64,000 nt of DNA. Origin: Turicibacter sp. TJ11 (GTDB lineage Bacteria > Bacillota_I > Bacilli_A > MOL361 > Turicibacteraceae). Below, piece by piece: positions 18,914 to 29,193 of this stretch. Below the pieces are notes generated by a model. The model did no database searches and was not told the origin of the DNA. It worked only from the letters and a program-made list of their open reading frames with translations. Numbering within the stretch: the stretch's first letter is position 1; each line of letters begins with the position of its first letter. The position numbers and the translations under genes are program-made. The stretch is taken from NCBI RefSeq assembly GCF_021497505.1, contig NZ_CP069349.1, forward strand, positions 2,066,001 to 2,130,000, in the 5' to 3' direction.

Positions 18914-18957
18914 AATAAAGGGGAGAGCTCAAAAAATCATTTTGAGCCCTCCCCTTC
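18914..18957 (+). terminator. Terminator of the MBL-fold gene
   Basis: Long hairpin AAGGGGAG.GCTCAAAA / TTTTGAG..CTCCCCTT, then a T-rich tail. Confidence 0.85.
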
Positions 18958-19192
18958 TATTATATTGAATTTAATTCGCGAATTTATCGTAAGTTATTAC
19001 TTCATATTTTATTATATTATTCTATTTTCAATAAATATATTAAGTCATTATTTTAAATTAGAACTCTTACCTGTATATTTAATACAAGTAAGATTCTTAA
19101 TTGTTATAACTGCTTTTATCTATTTACAATTTTAGTAAAAACTTTACTTATTTGTGGTACGGTTCTCCGTTACACCTCCAAAGGAGCACGTT

Positions 19193-19726
19193 TTACTTTA
19201 ATTGTTCTAAAGCCTTACATTTTTTAAGCTCTTTCATAAGTTCTTTCTCTATTTCTTTATCTAAATATCTCCTTGGAATTATATGAGCTACAAATCCACT
19301 TATATATATAAGGATCATATCTTCGTAAACTTTTACATCTTTTATACTTTCTAACGATACTGTTTCTGATATAGAATCCCCTTTTACTACTATTGTCCCA
19401 TCAATAATTTCTAAAGTCTTACTTCCAAATATTGATGAATTATCTCCTTAACTTATGAGTTTATCAGTTTCTTTAGCTACTAATTTTTTGTATTGCTTAG
19501 GATATGTTAAAATCCAAATGACTAAAAAAACTATCGCTACTATAATCCAATATATATTCGGTTGATTAAATATCCCCGTTCCTGTAAAGTAGATTGGTAT
19601 AGAAAGTACTATGGGTACAGCATATCTAAGTATGTTAAATGTACTTTTCTGTGATTTCGAGTTTTCTAAATGATGTAAATTGAAGCTTATATAGTCATCT
19701 TTTGTTATTTTAAAGTCGATTTTCAT
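19193..19726 (-). pseudogene. ycxB-like membrane protein gene broken by one stop codon
   Basis: The first 92 codons encode a charged start (MKIDFKITKDDYI), two membrane helices (about 35-50 and 56-74) and a Lys-rich segment, ending in KLIS then TAA. Past the stop, in the same frame, 85 more codons read GDNSSIFGSKTLEI... through PRRYLDKEIEKELMKELKK to a second TAA at 19193. That part resembles the C-terminal YcxB domain. Read through the stop, the protein is 177 residues with the usual YcxB-like layout. One substitution, for example GAA to TAA, explains it, so it is a recent pseudogene or a sequencing error. Confidence 0.7.
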
Positions 19727-19807
19727 TTGTGCGTCCCCTTATTATTAAAAACTTTATTTACATTATATTACAAATTTCAAGCACTTACAATTAAGCATAG
19801 TAACATG

Positions 19808-19852
19808 AAAAAAGGAAGGGTCTTCATCTTCTTCAGACGACCCTTCCTTTAC
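19808..19852 (-). terminator. Terminator of the tet(P) operon
   Basis: Inverted repeat AAAGGAAGGGTC/GACCCTTCCTTT, with a T-run on the minus strand, about 65 bp past tetB(P). Confidence 0.82.
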
Positions 19853-19916
19853 TTTTAGGCTTTGAATGTCTTATATTTAAATCCTACATATAAAAATTTA
19901 ACTTATCTATTTAAAT

Positions 19917-21875
19917 TTAATCTCTAATTGCGTTTAGTTTATGAAGCAAATACTCTTTTTTATTCAATGGATCATACGTTGTTTTTTTGCGTGCTTTTGA
20001 AAATTCAGCTGAAGCTTCCTTATACCCATAAAATTTTGTCACAAACATTCCTCTACCTTCTGTATATGAAGCTATTTTCATTTTATATTCTTTTGAATTT
20101 TCTACTGGAATTAATCCCTTTATTGAGAATTCATCCCCTATAACAATAGGATTATCAAAGGTTGCCCTCATAGTTTCTAAATCCCATACCGCTTTGCTTA
20201 AAGCATTTTGAGGAATCTTTAACTCAAACTCATGTAATGGCTCTAATAAAACAGTTTGTGCTTTATATAATGCTTCCATGAATACCATAGGTGTCACATT
20301 TCTAAAATCTGCTGGAGTGCTGGCTGGACTAAAAAATTCACCACAGCTAAGAGTGACTTTTACATCTGTAACCTCCCATCCAAATAATCCTTGTTTACTT
20401 GTCTTAATAACTGCTTCTTCAATTGCATTTTGAAAAGATTTTGGCAATGACCCTACTGAAACATTAGAAATATACCTAAGACCTTCGCCTCTCCCTGCTG
20501 GTTCTATTTCTAAGCCTACTGTCGCCCAAAATGGATTTAAGTCTTCCTGCATATGCATTATTGACGCTCCAAAACCTTTAGGTGTTTCCTTATAGATAGT
20601 CTCAATATTCGAAAACTCTACTTTTATTCCATATAAATCATCTAACATGGAACTTAGTATTTCCATTTGAACTTCACCGAATAAGTTGACATAAATTTCT
20701 TTATCTATGTCATTCATCTCTAATTCTAGTAGTGGATCTTCCTCTGCAAGTAATGTTAATGCTTTAAATAGCTCTGGATTTTTTTCTTTATCAATTGCAG
20801 AAATTGTTGTTTTTAATGCTGGTTTAGCTATAGATATATTTTTAATTTTATCATTTGAAATTCCAATAACATCTCCCACTTGGAAACTTGTAAGTCCATA
20901 TAAAATACCTATATCCCCTGCTTCTATCCTCTGTGCTTCAACAACTCCCCCATTTTCTAACCTATTAATTTTCTTTACTTTTTCTGCTATCTCCTTATTA
21001 GGTACTTGAATTTTATCTCTTACAGATATTTTTCCTCCAAATAATCTTACATAAACCTTCTTTTCATTTTTACTTGTTCTTTCGATTTTAAATACTACTC
21101 CAGATAAATCACTTTCACAATCATCACCTGCAAATGGAAAATAACTACAAATTCCATCTAATAAGTCTTCAACTCCAAGTCCAATTGCTGCCGCACCACA
21201 AAATACTGGATATAGACTTCCTTCACTTGCATATAATGAAAGCTTTTCTTGTATTTCTTCTTTATCAGGTTCTATTCCACCAATATATCTTTCTAAAAAT
21301 GCTTCGTCTAAGTCTGATAAAACATCAATAGCATCATCATTTATCATGCATGTATCAAATAGTTTTTTTATATAAACAGCTTTGCTTCCTACATCATATA
21401 CTTCTTGTAATCTAACTACTTTATTGGACATATTCTTCTTTATATCTTCAAATACTTTATTGAAATTTGCCCCAATTCTATCTAGCTTATTTACAAAAAT
21501 TATTGTTGGAATGTTTAACTCCTTTAATGTCTCAAATAATATTCTTGTTTGTGACTGAATACCCTCTACTCCTGATATAACTAGTATCGCTCCATCTAAA
21601 ACACTTAATGAACGTTCAACTTCCGAAATAAAATCCACATGTCCTGGAGTATCAACAATATTAACCTTGACATTATTCCAATTAAAAGATATGGTTGATG
21701 ATTTAATGGTAATCCCTCTCTTACGCTCAAGCTCCATAGAATCCGTCTGTGTATTGCCTAAATCAACTCTTCCAACTGATTTTATAGCTCCACTATAATA
21801 TAATAAGTTTTCTGTTATAGTTGTTTTTCCTGCATCCACGTGTGCTACGATTCCTATATTAATTATTTTCTTCAT
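19917..21875 (-). CDS. tetB(P): Ribosomal protection tetracycline-resistance protein TetB(P)
   Basis: EF-G-like GTPase that dislodges tetracycline from the ribosome, 652 aa from the ATG at 21875. GTPase motifs: AHVDAGKTT (G1), RGITI, DTPGHVDF (G3), NKLD (G4). The sequence matches what I know of Clostridium perfringens TetB(P), including the start MKKIINIGIVAHVDAGKT. It overlaps tetA(P) by 17 bases, the same overlap as in the C. perfringens operon. An upstream in-frame extension (MIELEVLI) lies wholly within tetA(P) and is not the family start. The low-GC, ATA-rich codons point to clostridial origin. Confidence 0.96.
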   Translation of the reverse strand: MKKIINIGIVAHVDAGKTTITENLLYYSGAIKSVGRVDLGNTQTDSMELERKRGITIKSSTISFNWNNVKVNIVDTPGHVDFISEVERSLSVLDGAILVISGVEGIQSQTRILFETLKELNIPTIIFVNKLDRIGANFNKVFEDIKKNMSNKVVRLQEVYDVGSKAVYIKKLFDTCMINDDAIDVLSDLDEAFLERYIGGIEPDKEEIQEKLSLYASEGSLYPVFCGAAAIGLGVEDLLDGICSYFPFAGDDCESDLSGVVFKIERTSKNEKKVYVRLFGGKISVRDKIQVPNKEIAEKVKKINRLENGGVVEAQRIEAGDIGILYGLTSFQVGDVIGISNDKIKNISIAKPALKTTISAIDKEKNPELFKALTLLAEEDPLLELEMNDIDKEIYVNLFGEVQMEILSSMLDDLYGIKVEFSNIETIYKETPKGFGASIMHMQEDLNPFWATVGLEIEPAGRGEGLRYISNVSVGSLPKSFQNAIEEAVIKTSKQGLFGWEVTDVKVTLSCGEFFSPASTPADFRNVTPMVFMEALYKAQTVLLEPLHEFELKIPQNALSKAVWDLETMRATFDNPIVIGDEFSIKGLIPVENSKEYKMKIASYTEGRGMFVTKFYGYKEASAEFSKARKKTTYDPLNKKEYLLHKLNAIRD

Positions 21876-23121
21876 AATCAATACCTCCAACTCTATCAAC
21901 CACCTTTTTATCCATTATCATAGCAACAATATATAACACTAATACCGGTGTTACTAATAACGAAGTACATGCTATACCCATACTCACTGAAATATTTGTA
22001 GCTATGATTCCTATAATTGGTCCACCTAAAATTTGACCTAAGGAATTTATTTGTCCATTTATAGAAAGTACAGTAGATCTGGCCTTGTCATCTATATGTC
22101 CATTAAGCCATGCACTAAATATAGGTTCATTTATAGTTCTAAAGGTACTTGTCGCTAAATAAGCTATTAGCATTAAGTTAAATCTTTTTGTAATAGCAAA
22201 TATGAACATAAATGATATATAAAATATATTTATACATAATAACAGCTTTCCATTTTTATTCTTATCATCATCCTTAAGCTTCTTTTCCATAAAATGCATT
22301 ACTATAGCACTCAATATCATTCCTGCAATTCCAAAAATTCCGAACCAAGTCACTGGTTTAAGGTTTCCAAGTTTAGGAAGCATAGTATCTTGTAAAAAAT
22401 GCATATTAGAAAGTCTATCATAACCTTCACTGGATAATCCATAAAATAAAGTTACTGAAAGCAAAATTATAATTATAGGTTTATTTTTTATAAATTTAAG
22501 ACCAGATTTAAAGGTATATCCCATCTTTTTAAAAGTATTTAAATCCTCTGGAGCAGATGATTTAAAATTATTTTCTGGCATATATAACCATAAAAATAAT
22601 GCAAGAATTATAAATAAGACTCCACTAACTATAATAGGTAGTCTTACAGATAAATTAGCTATTACAGTGCTTAGTACTATTCCAATAACCGATCCTATCT
22701 GTCCTGCTTGTGCTCCCTTTATATAAATTTTATCCAAATCTTTATCTTTCTCTTCTTCCGCAATCCAAGCTTCAACAGATCCACTAATAAAAGTAGAACC
22801 TAATCCCCATACAATCTGTGCTACAAGTACGAAAACGAAACTAGAAATAGAACCTTCTAAAATAAATCCCACTCCTGTTAAAACTACACCAATAACAATA
22901 GATAGTTTACGACTGTACACATCTGCAACTATTCCTGTAGGAATTTCAAATATAAAGCATGCTACTTCTAAAGTAGTTCCAACAAGTATAAGCTGAAGTG
23001 GATTTAAATGCACCGTTTCAATGTGATACACTATCATAACTGTAGCTACTAGTGAAAAACACATTGCTGTAATAGCTGAAAATAATAAATAAGTTTTATA
23101 TGCTGAAAGTTTATTAACCAT
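21859..23121 (-). CDS. tetA(P): Tetracycline efflux MFS transporter TetA(P)
   Basis: A 420-aa 12-helix MFS drug exporter that pumps tetracycline out of the cell. Sequence features such as FEIPTGIVADVYSRK (the loop 2-3 motif region) and the start NKLSAYKTYLL fit TetA(P) of clostridia. ATG at 23121 with AGGATGGTGAT upstream. The gene is first in the operon and overlaps tetB(P) by 17 bases. A 27-codon leader ORF overlaps its start by 8 bases and a terminator-like hairpin lies in the leader, so expression is probably attenuated, as reported for C. perfringens. Confidence 0.95.
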   Translation of the reverse strand: MVNKLSAYKTYLLFSAITAMCFSLVATVMIVYHIETVHLNPLQLILVGTTLEVACFIFEIPTGIVADVYSRKLSIVIGVVLTGVGFILEGSISSFVFVLVAQIVWGLGSTFISGSVEAWIAEEEKDKDLDKIYIKGAQAGQIGSVIGIVLSTVIANLSVRLPIIVSGVLFIILALFLWLYMPENNFKSSAPEDLNTFKKMGYTFKSGLKFIKNKPIIIILLSVTLFYGLSSEGYDRLSNMHFLQDTMLPKLGNLKPVTWFGIFGIAGMILSAIVMHFMEKKLKDDDKNKNGKLLLCINIFYISFMFIFAITKRFNLMLIAYLATSTFRTINEPIFSAWLNGHIDDKARSTVLSINGQINSLGQILGGPIIGIIATNISVSMGIACTSLLVTPVLVLYIVAMIMDKKVVDRVGGIDYEENN

Positions 23122-23197
23122 TAATAATCACCATCCTAGTATTTTTAAAAAAATTTATTTGTTTTTCATAATCTTCATATTTAAATATATAAATCAT
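23114..23197 (-). CDS. Possible 27-aa leader peptide overlapping tetA(P) start
   Basis: An ATG at 23197 with AAGGAG 8 bases upstream opens a 27-codon frame (MIYIFKYEDYEKQ then INFFKNTRMVIING). Its stop overlaps the tetA(P) ATG by 8 bases in another frame. The placement suits translational coupling: ribosomes ending the leader would be delivered to the tetA(P) start. Whether it is translated is not known. Confidence 0.45.
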   Translation of the reverse strand: MIYIFKYEDYEKQINFFKNTRMVIING

Positions 23198-23213
23198 CAA
23201 AATAATCTCCTTA

Positions 23214-23250
23214 AATAAAAAAAGTTGTAAGTGAACATAATTCACTTACA
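23214..23250 (-). terminator. Attenuator hairpin in the tet(P) leader
   Basis: Perfect 10-bp stem TGTAAGTGAA/TTCACTTACA (23226-23250) with a 5-base loop, followed on the minus strand by ACTTTTTTTATTT. It lies 17 bases upstream of the leader ORF. A terminator in the tetA(P) leader is known from C. perfringens. Confidence 0.8.
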
Positions 23251-23684
23251 GCCTCATAATTATATAACCTAAATATAAACATGAAATATACAACTTTAAT
23301 TTATATAACTTATGATTAAGCTATGCAAATTAAAGTCTTATATCATATCTATAAATATAGTAAAAATAGGCATAAAAATACCGTGTTTAGAACACAGTTT
23401 TCCTATTCTTCAAATAAAGATGTAATATGCTCATTATAATACTGATTATTTTTAGAGTACACAAATAGACATGGTAATATCAATATTATTAATCCTGAAT
23501 TATTCATGATCATTCAAACAAAGCTGTGGGTAGACTAAATTTTAGCCTAAACCACAGCTTTTTATCGTTTTGATCTTAAATTTGGGTAAATTAATACTCC
23601 AGCTCCCTAAAAAAGGGTAGACTCCCCCCTTGGTGATGTGTTTCTCTAAAAAATATTTCGTTTTCAAAGAACGAATCCACTCAC
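23251..23684. other. tet(P) upstream region with hairpins
   Basis: No gene seen. Two further hairpins: CCGTGTT/AACACAG near 23390-23408, with a minus-strand T-rich tail, and a long imperfect stem AAAGCTGTGG/CCACAGCTTT at about 23519-23563, followed by T's on the plus strand. The tet(P) promoter should lie between these and the attenuator. The IS1380 element ends somewhere in 23565-23680; I could not fix its terminal repeat. Confidence 0.5.
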
Positions 23685-24992
23685 TTACTCTAACTGAATC
23701 AACTGGATCGTTTTTAAACAGTGATGAAAAATTTCTTTGTAGGGATAGTGACTACAGAGTTTGAACACGATTCTTCGTGATTGTTTCACTCGTTTTGCAG
23801 CGATTTTAATGAGTTTAGTGCGTAAGGTTTCAATCTGCATCTTAGAAAACTCATGAGGTAACGTTAATCGTCTGAATCCGTTGATGAGATTGTAGGCTAA
23901 CACCACGAGTTGAATTCGGTTGACATTAGTCATCCAGTATTTATGACTCACTTTATCCATTCTAAATCCATTTTTACACTCTTTGATATAGTTTTCCATC
24001 GTCCCACGTTTAGCGTATAGGCTAACAACCATCTCTGGTCTTGTTTCCATGTTCGTCACTAAAAATAAATAATCGGGAATGAGTTCACCTGCTTTTCGTC
24101 TCACTTGAACAATGACACGTCTTGGGTGATTCCAACTCTTTGCCTGATAGTCAAACTCCCCATAGAATTGTTGAGAATATTGAAGCGAACACTCTTCGAA
24201 AAAAACATCCGTTACTTCTTTAGCTAAACGATAGAGAGTGGCATTTGCCTTTAAACGGATCACATAGTTTGTGTTTAACGTTTCGCATAACTTATAAAGT
24301 TCTTTATGAGCAAATCCACTATCTCCGCGAACGAGTCGATAGCTCGATGGAAACTCCTTTTGATAGCGTGATAATAAGGGACCAATAAAAGAAACGATAT
24401 TCCTTGAAGTATAGACATTCCCCGCACGAAGCTCAACTTTTAAACAGTCTCCAGTCATTCCATCAAAAACCATGAGGGGATGAAACCCTTGGGCTTGATA
24501 ATGAGCATTAAAGGCATTCCCATATTGATGACCATAGGTCTGAAAATGAGTGGAATCCACATCAAAAATAAAATGATTAGGAGCTTCGACTTGATAAAAT
24601 TGCGAAAGGAGTTTTTGATTGATGAGTTCAAATTGCTTACTTGTTTCCTGCGTCAATCGATGAGTAAAACGAGATAAAGTTGGTTGAGAAGCTAACGAGG
24701 GCTTATCAAGCAAAGTTGTCAATAAAGGTTCAACTCGCAATTCATCCGCATCATCAGCGCAGTGGTAACCGGCAATCGTTTGAAAGATTTGTTGAAGACA
24801 AAGCTCATGATTCGTATGAGTTCGAATCGCTTGATCAGTTTCTAAATGAAAATGTTGTTTCAATAGTTCTGGAAACTTCACGTGATGCATAAATTCTTGG
24901 ATTAATAAAAGTCCTGCATCCGACGTTAAATCTCCACCTTTAAAATTAAATTTAATCTTTTTATTGAAATGAAGTTGGTCTTGATGTATCAT
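23685..24992 (-). CDS. IS1380-family transposase
   Basis: A 435-aa DDE transposase, full length and intact. The catalytic pieces visible are FDVDSTHF (first Asp, about residue 144), VRGDSGFAHKE (second Asp, about 223) and MENYIKECKNGF (Glu, about 338). The family is recognised by the opening KFNFKGGDLTSDAGLLL and by C-terminal MTNVNRIQLVVLAYNL. AAGGAGAG is about 11 bases before ATG. It lies just upstream of the tet(P) operon in the same orientation and may have helped move it (inference). Terminal inverted repeats were not resolved. Confidence 0.9.
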   Translation of the reverse strand: MIHQDQLHFNKKIKFNFKGGDLTSDAGLLLIQEFMHHVKFPELLKQHFHLETDQAIRTHTNHELCLQQIFQTIAGYHCADDADELRVEPLLTTLLDKPSLASQPTLSRFTHRLTQETSKQFELINQKLLSQFYQVEAPNHFIFDVDSTHFQTYGHQYGNAFNAHYQAQGFHPLMVFDGMTGDCLKVELRAGNVYTSRNIVSFIGPLLSRYQKEFPSSYRLVRGDSGFAHKELYKLCETLNTNYVIRLKANATLYRLAKEVTDVFFEECSLQYSQQFYGEFDYQAKSWNHPRRVIVQVRRKAGELIPDYLFLVTNMETRPEMVVSLYAKRGTMENYIKECKNGFRMDKVSHKYWMTNVNRIQLVVLAYNLINGFRRLTLPHEFSKMQIETLRTKLIKIAAKRVKQSRRIVFKLCSHYPYKEIFHHCLKTIQLIQLE

Positions 24993-25687
24993 AAAAAAGT
25001 AATCTCTCCTTAAATATGTTTTGGTTTAGCAATTAAAACGATATCAAATGAGAGATTATTTTCATAGCAAAATGCTTCACTTAAAAGGTGAAATAAAAAA
25101 TAGATAAAAAGCGTTGATTCCACTAAGGACTCAACGCTTTTTACATTTTTATGGTGAATAATTTAGGTTAATAATTGTTTCTACCACAAATAAACCTTGA
25201 GTTATCCAAGATTTTTTTCATATACTTTTTAAAATAATCCTTATTCAGTTAGTTTAGTTAAAAACTACCTCTTTGCGCATATTTACATCTCCTTTACATT
25301 TATATTTTTCATGTTTATATTTTAGTATAATTACATTATATATAAACTTTTATTTTTTTCAATACTTTTATATTCATATTTATCCAAATTCAATTGAAAC
25401 TTTATTACTTCAAATAACTTATATACACAAAAGAATAACTACTAACTTTAACCTAAATCTGAAATGAATATAAAAAATATATTTGTGGAATGTTTTACAA
25501 TTTCTTTCAATACTATAGATTAGAAAAAACAAATTCTAATTTGCTGAAATAGGTGAAAAACGAAGAACCTATGAATAAAACTACAATAACCTACAAAAAT
25601 TCAAATTTTAGATTTTTGTGAGTTTCATTGCAGAATTAAAGCAGACCTACCTTTCATTTATATATCCAATTTTGGTAAAGTTCGCAC
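24993..25687. other. AT-rich noncoding stretch after IS1380
   Basis: Holds the right end of the IS1380 element and a hairpin AAAAAGCGTTGA/TCAACGCTTTTT at 25108-25144 able to terminate on either strand. From 25146 to 25687 there is only very AT-rich DNA; the one open frame on the plus strand has no ribosome site or coding character. Confidence 0.5.
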
Positions 25688-26167
25688 TTACTTGTGATAC
25701 GGTTCATTATTATTAATTCGATACGCACGATAAACTTGCTCAAGTAAAATTAATTTAAATAGTTGATGAGGAAATGTCATTTTAGAAAAACATAGTTTAT
25801 AATTCGCACGTTTTTTGACTTCATCAGCTAACCCCAATGATCCACCTATAATGAACGCCACATTACTATCACCACTTAAAGCTAATTGACTCAATTGTTT
25901 AGCAAATTGCTCTGATGTTTTCATTTCACCTTGTAAATCCATCGCAATAACATACATATTATCTTTAATCTTAGATAAAATTTGTTTTCCTTCTTTATCT
26001 TTAATCAGTTCCATCTCACGATCTGAAGCATTATCAGGTGTTTTTTCATCTGGTACTTCAATCATTGTTAATTTACAGTAGCGAGATAATCGCTTCGAAA
26101 ATTCTTCAATTCCTAGCTTGATGTATTTTTCTTTAATTTTCCCAACCGAAATAATAGTAATATTCAT
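25688..26167 (-). CDS. rlmH: 23S rRNA pseudouridine-1915 N3-methyltransferase
   Basis: SPOUT-class methyltransferase, 159 aa (the family norm), acting on helix 69 of 23S rRNA in the assembled ribosome. The SAM-binding knot is [15 protein letters not shown] and the C terminus is the conserved NNEPYHK. GGAGG precedes ATG. The neighbours CxxH/CxxC gene and walJ are the same as beside B. subtilis rlmH, though the walRK genes are not in the window. Confidence 0.96.
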   Translation of the reverse strand: MNITIISVGKIKEKYIKLGIEEFSKRLSRYCKLTMIEVPDEKTPDNASDREMELIKDKEGKQILSKIKDNMYVIAMDLQGEMKTSEQFAKQLSQLALSGDSNVAFIIGGSLGLADEVKKRANYKLCFSKMTFPHQLFKLILLEQVYRAYRINNNEPYHK

Positions 26168-26189
26168 TAAAAAACCTCCAATACATGAA

Positions 26190-26219
26190 AAGAAATTCCC
26201 TGATAGGTAGGGAATTTTT
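26190..26219 (-). terminator. Hairpin between the CxxH/CxxC gene and rlmH
   Basis: Stem AAATTCCC/GGGAATTT with a minus-strand tail CTTTTC. Weak T-run, so it may only reduce read-through. Confidence 0.55.
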
Positions 26220-26246
26220 TATTTGAATTCTAAAGTTTAATATTTT

Positions 26247-26420
26247 TTAGAATGAATCATCCTCATCAATCATCATTCCCTCAATAATCTTATAAACAGC
26301 TGCATTTTCACAATGATGACAACGATGCTCAATTTCTACTTCTACTAAAATGGGTAATTTCCCGTGTTCATCTAAAAAATGATCCATTGATTCTTCAATA
26401 TGTTCTAAACAACTATACAT
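26247..26420 (-). CDS. CxxH/CxxC small protein (YyzF-like)
   Basis: A 57-aa protein, too short for many gene callers. CLEH near the start and CHHC at residues 34-37 make the CxxH...CxxC pattern of the YyzF family, a probable single zinc site. AGGAGGAATAGGTAT precedes the ATG at 26420. It lies 11 bp after walJ and before rlmH, the same order as the B. subtilis yyzF locus, which supports it being real. Function unknown. Confidence 0.85.
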   Translation of the reverse strand: MYSCLEHIEESMDHFLDEHGKLPILVEVEIEHRCHHCENAAVYKIIEGMMIDEDDSF

Positions 26421-26431
26421 ACCTATTCCTC

Positions 26432-27220
26432 CTATAACTTAATCACTTTTGATGGATGCATCGCATAAGTCATATGTAAATTTAATTTATTTAAATCAAT
26501 ATTCTCTTCTTTTAAAATGTGACGCACTGTCATTTCAGCTAAATCAGGTAAATTTGCTTCTTGGCTTAAATGAGCTAAGTAAATATGCTTTGTTTTTTCT
26601 CCAATAAGCTGACTCATTGCATATGCCGAATCTTCATTTGATAAATGACCACAATCATCTAAAATTCGTTGTTTTAATGACCACGGACGATTGCACATTT
26701 GCAGCATCTCAACATTATGATTGGTTTCCATAATATATGCATCAGCATTTTTCAAGGTTTTTAAAATGTCACCCGTAATATACCCGGTATCTGTCACATA
26801 AACTAACGTTTTTTCATCTTTTTTAATCATATACCCCACTGGATCAACTGCATCATGAGAAATTCTAAATGGCATAATACTTAAATCTCCAAGATGATAC
26901 CAAACATCTTTTTCAACTGCCATTACCTTTTCAATGCCTGGTTTAATAATATTTTTACGATACATTTCATCAATTGTTTTTTGGGTTGCACAAACATTTA
27001 ACTTCCACTTTCGTGTACAAACCCCAACACCTTTTATATGATCAGCATGCTCGTGAGTAATTAAAATATGTTCAATCTTATTCTCGTCGAATCCACTTTT
27101 TTTAATCAATTCCTGTAATTTTTTCAAAGACAATCCACTATCAATTAATATAGATGTTTGTTCTGTTTCAATAATTGTAGCATTTCCTATACTCCCACTA
27201 GATAATACACAAACCTTCAT
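26432..27220 (-). CDS. walJ: MBL-fold exonuclease-like protein WalJ/YycJ
   Basis: A 262-aa metallo-beta-lactamase-fold protein. The metal motif THEHADHIKG is at about residues 54-63; VTDTGY and a late HLSQEANLPD complete the set. YycJ/WalJ proteins are linked to cell-wall signalling and to DNA repair as 5'-3' exonucleases. In Bacillus it ends the walRKHIJ operon, but here walR, walK, walH and walI are missing upstream. GGTGAT precedes ATG. It forms an operon with the CxxH/CxxC gene. Confidence 0.92.
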   Translation of the reverse strand: MKVCVLSSGSIGNATIIETEQTSILIDSGLSLKKLQELIKKSGFDENKIEHILITHEHADHIKGVGVCTRKWKLNVCATQKTIDEMYRKNIIKPGIEKVMAVEKDVWYHLGDLSIMPFRISHDAVDPVGYMIKKDEKTLVYVTDTGYITGDILKTLKNADAYIMETNHNVEMLQMCNRPWSLKQRILDDCGHLSNEDSAYAMSQLIGEKTKHIYLAHLSQEANLPDLAEMTVRHILKEENIDLNKLNLHMTYAMHPSKVIKL

Positions 27221-27525
27221 TCTATCACCTATTCTTCTATCAAAAAACTTTAGTTAAGGTCTTAATTTCATCTTTTAAGCTAGCTTTTTGTTTCGATGAT
27301 TCATTTTAACATGTTTACTTAAATGAATCTAGTACAATCCCCTATCACGTCACAAATTAGCAAAAAAAGAATCTAAGACTTAGATGAATTTGATGAAAAC
27401 AATCTATATCAAACTAATAATAAAAGTTTCGTAGCACTGATTAAAATAGAGCTTTTTTGATTAAGTAATGACATCATTTCCATAATAAAAAGAGTACTAA
27501 GTGTACCCTTTTCATTTTAAAAAAA
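27221..27525. other. Gap between serS and walJ with serS terminator
   Basis: Near serS lies the hairpin AAAAAGAGTAC/GTACCCTTTT (27487-27514), a fair terminator. The remainder is AT-rich and should hold the walJ promoter; nothing else is seen. Confidence 0.55.
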
Positions 27526-28812
<1,287 letters not shown>

Positions 28813-28845
28813 CTATTTATTAATTTTGATTAGTCATCCTAGAAA

Positions 28846-29105
28846 ATAAAAAAGTCTCATCCCTATATTAGGGACGAGACTTAACCCGCGTTGCCACCCT
28901 AGTTGTCCACAATTTTGTTCCACGTAGAACAAAATTGTGATACCACTTACAAAGATAACGGTTAGACCGTGAATGAATACTTATAAAAATGTTCTTCATT
29001 CCACTCCTAGGTTGATTTCTAATTACTTATACATCAGTTTGCACCACCCACTGACTCTCTACAGTATGAAGTAAAAAGTACTATTCCTAATCAATGCTTT
29101 TTTAT
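28846..29105 (-). promoter_or_regulatory. T-box riboswitch of serS
   Basis: On the minus strand: stem I with GGTGGTGCAAACTG in its apical part, a specifier loop GAAATCAACC giving UCA (Ser) at 29015-29013, a long hairpin at 28906-28937, the T-box AGGGTGGCAACGCGG (28900-28886) and a terminator stem AGTCTCGTCCCT/AGGGATGAGACT with a T-run. The specifier agrees with serS. The long hairpin contains a parS-like palindrome, listed separately. Confidence 0.93.
28916..28931. promoter_or_regulatory. parS-like palindrome inside serS leader
   Basis: TGTTCCACGTAGAACA differs at one base from TGTTCCACGTGGAACA, a variant of the ParB-binding parS site. It sits about 20 kb from oriC and 9 kb from soj-parB. 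It may simply be the arm of a T-box hairpin, so function is uncertain. Confidence 0.4.
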
Positions 29106-29113
29106 TTAATTGT

Positions 29114-29142
29114 AATATAGCATTATCTATTTTTTTTGTCAA
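29114..29142 (-). promoter_or_regulatory. Promoter of the serS T-box leader
   Basis: Minus-strand TTGACA (29137-29142), a 17-bp spacer and TATATT (29114-29119), just upstream of the T-box. Confidence 0.8.
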
Positions 29143-29193
29143 TATTAGTATATCTTGTGTTTCTTTTTATATGCGCATAAGACCTTATTTATT

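Noticed and set aside
23565..25060. Exact terminal repeats of the IS1380 element
   Set aside because: ATCGTTTTGAT on the left resembles ATCGTTTTAAT on the right, but the flanks do not pair well enough to fix the ends.
25273..25467. 64-codon plus-strand frame in the gap before rlmH
   Set aside because: Very AT-rich, no ribosome site, Tyr/Phe/Ile-rich translation typical of noncoding DNA.
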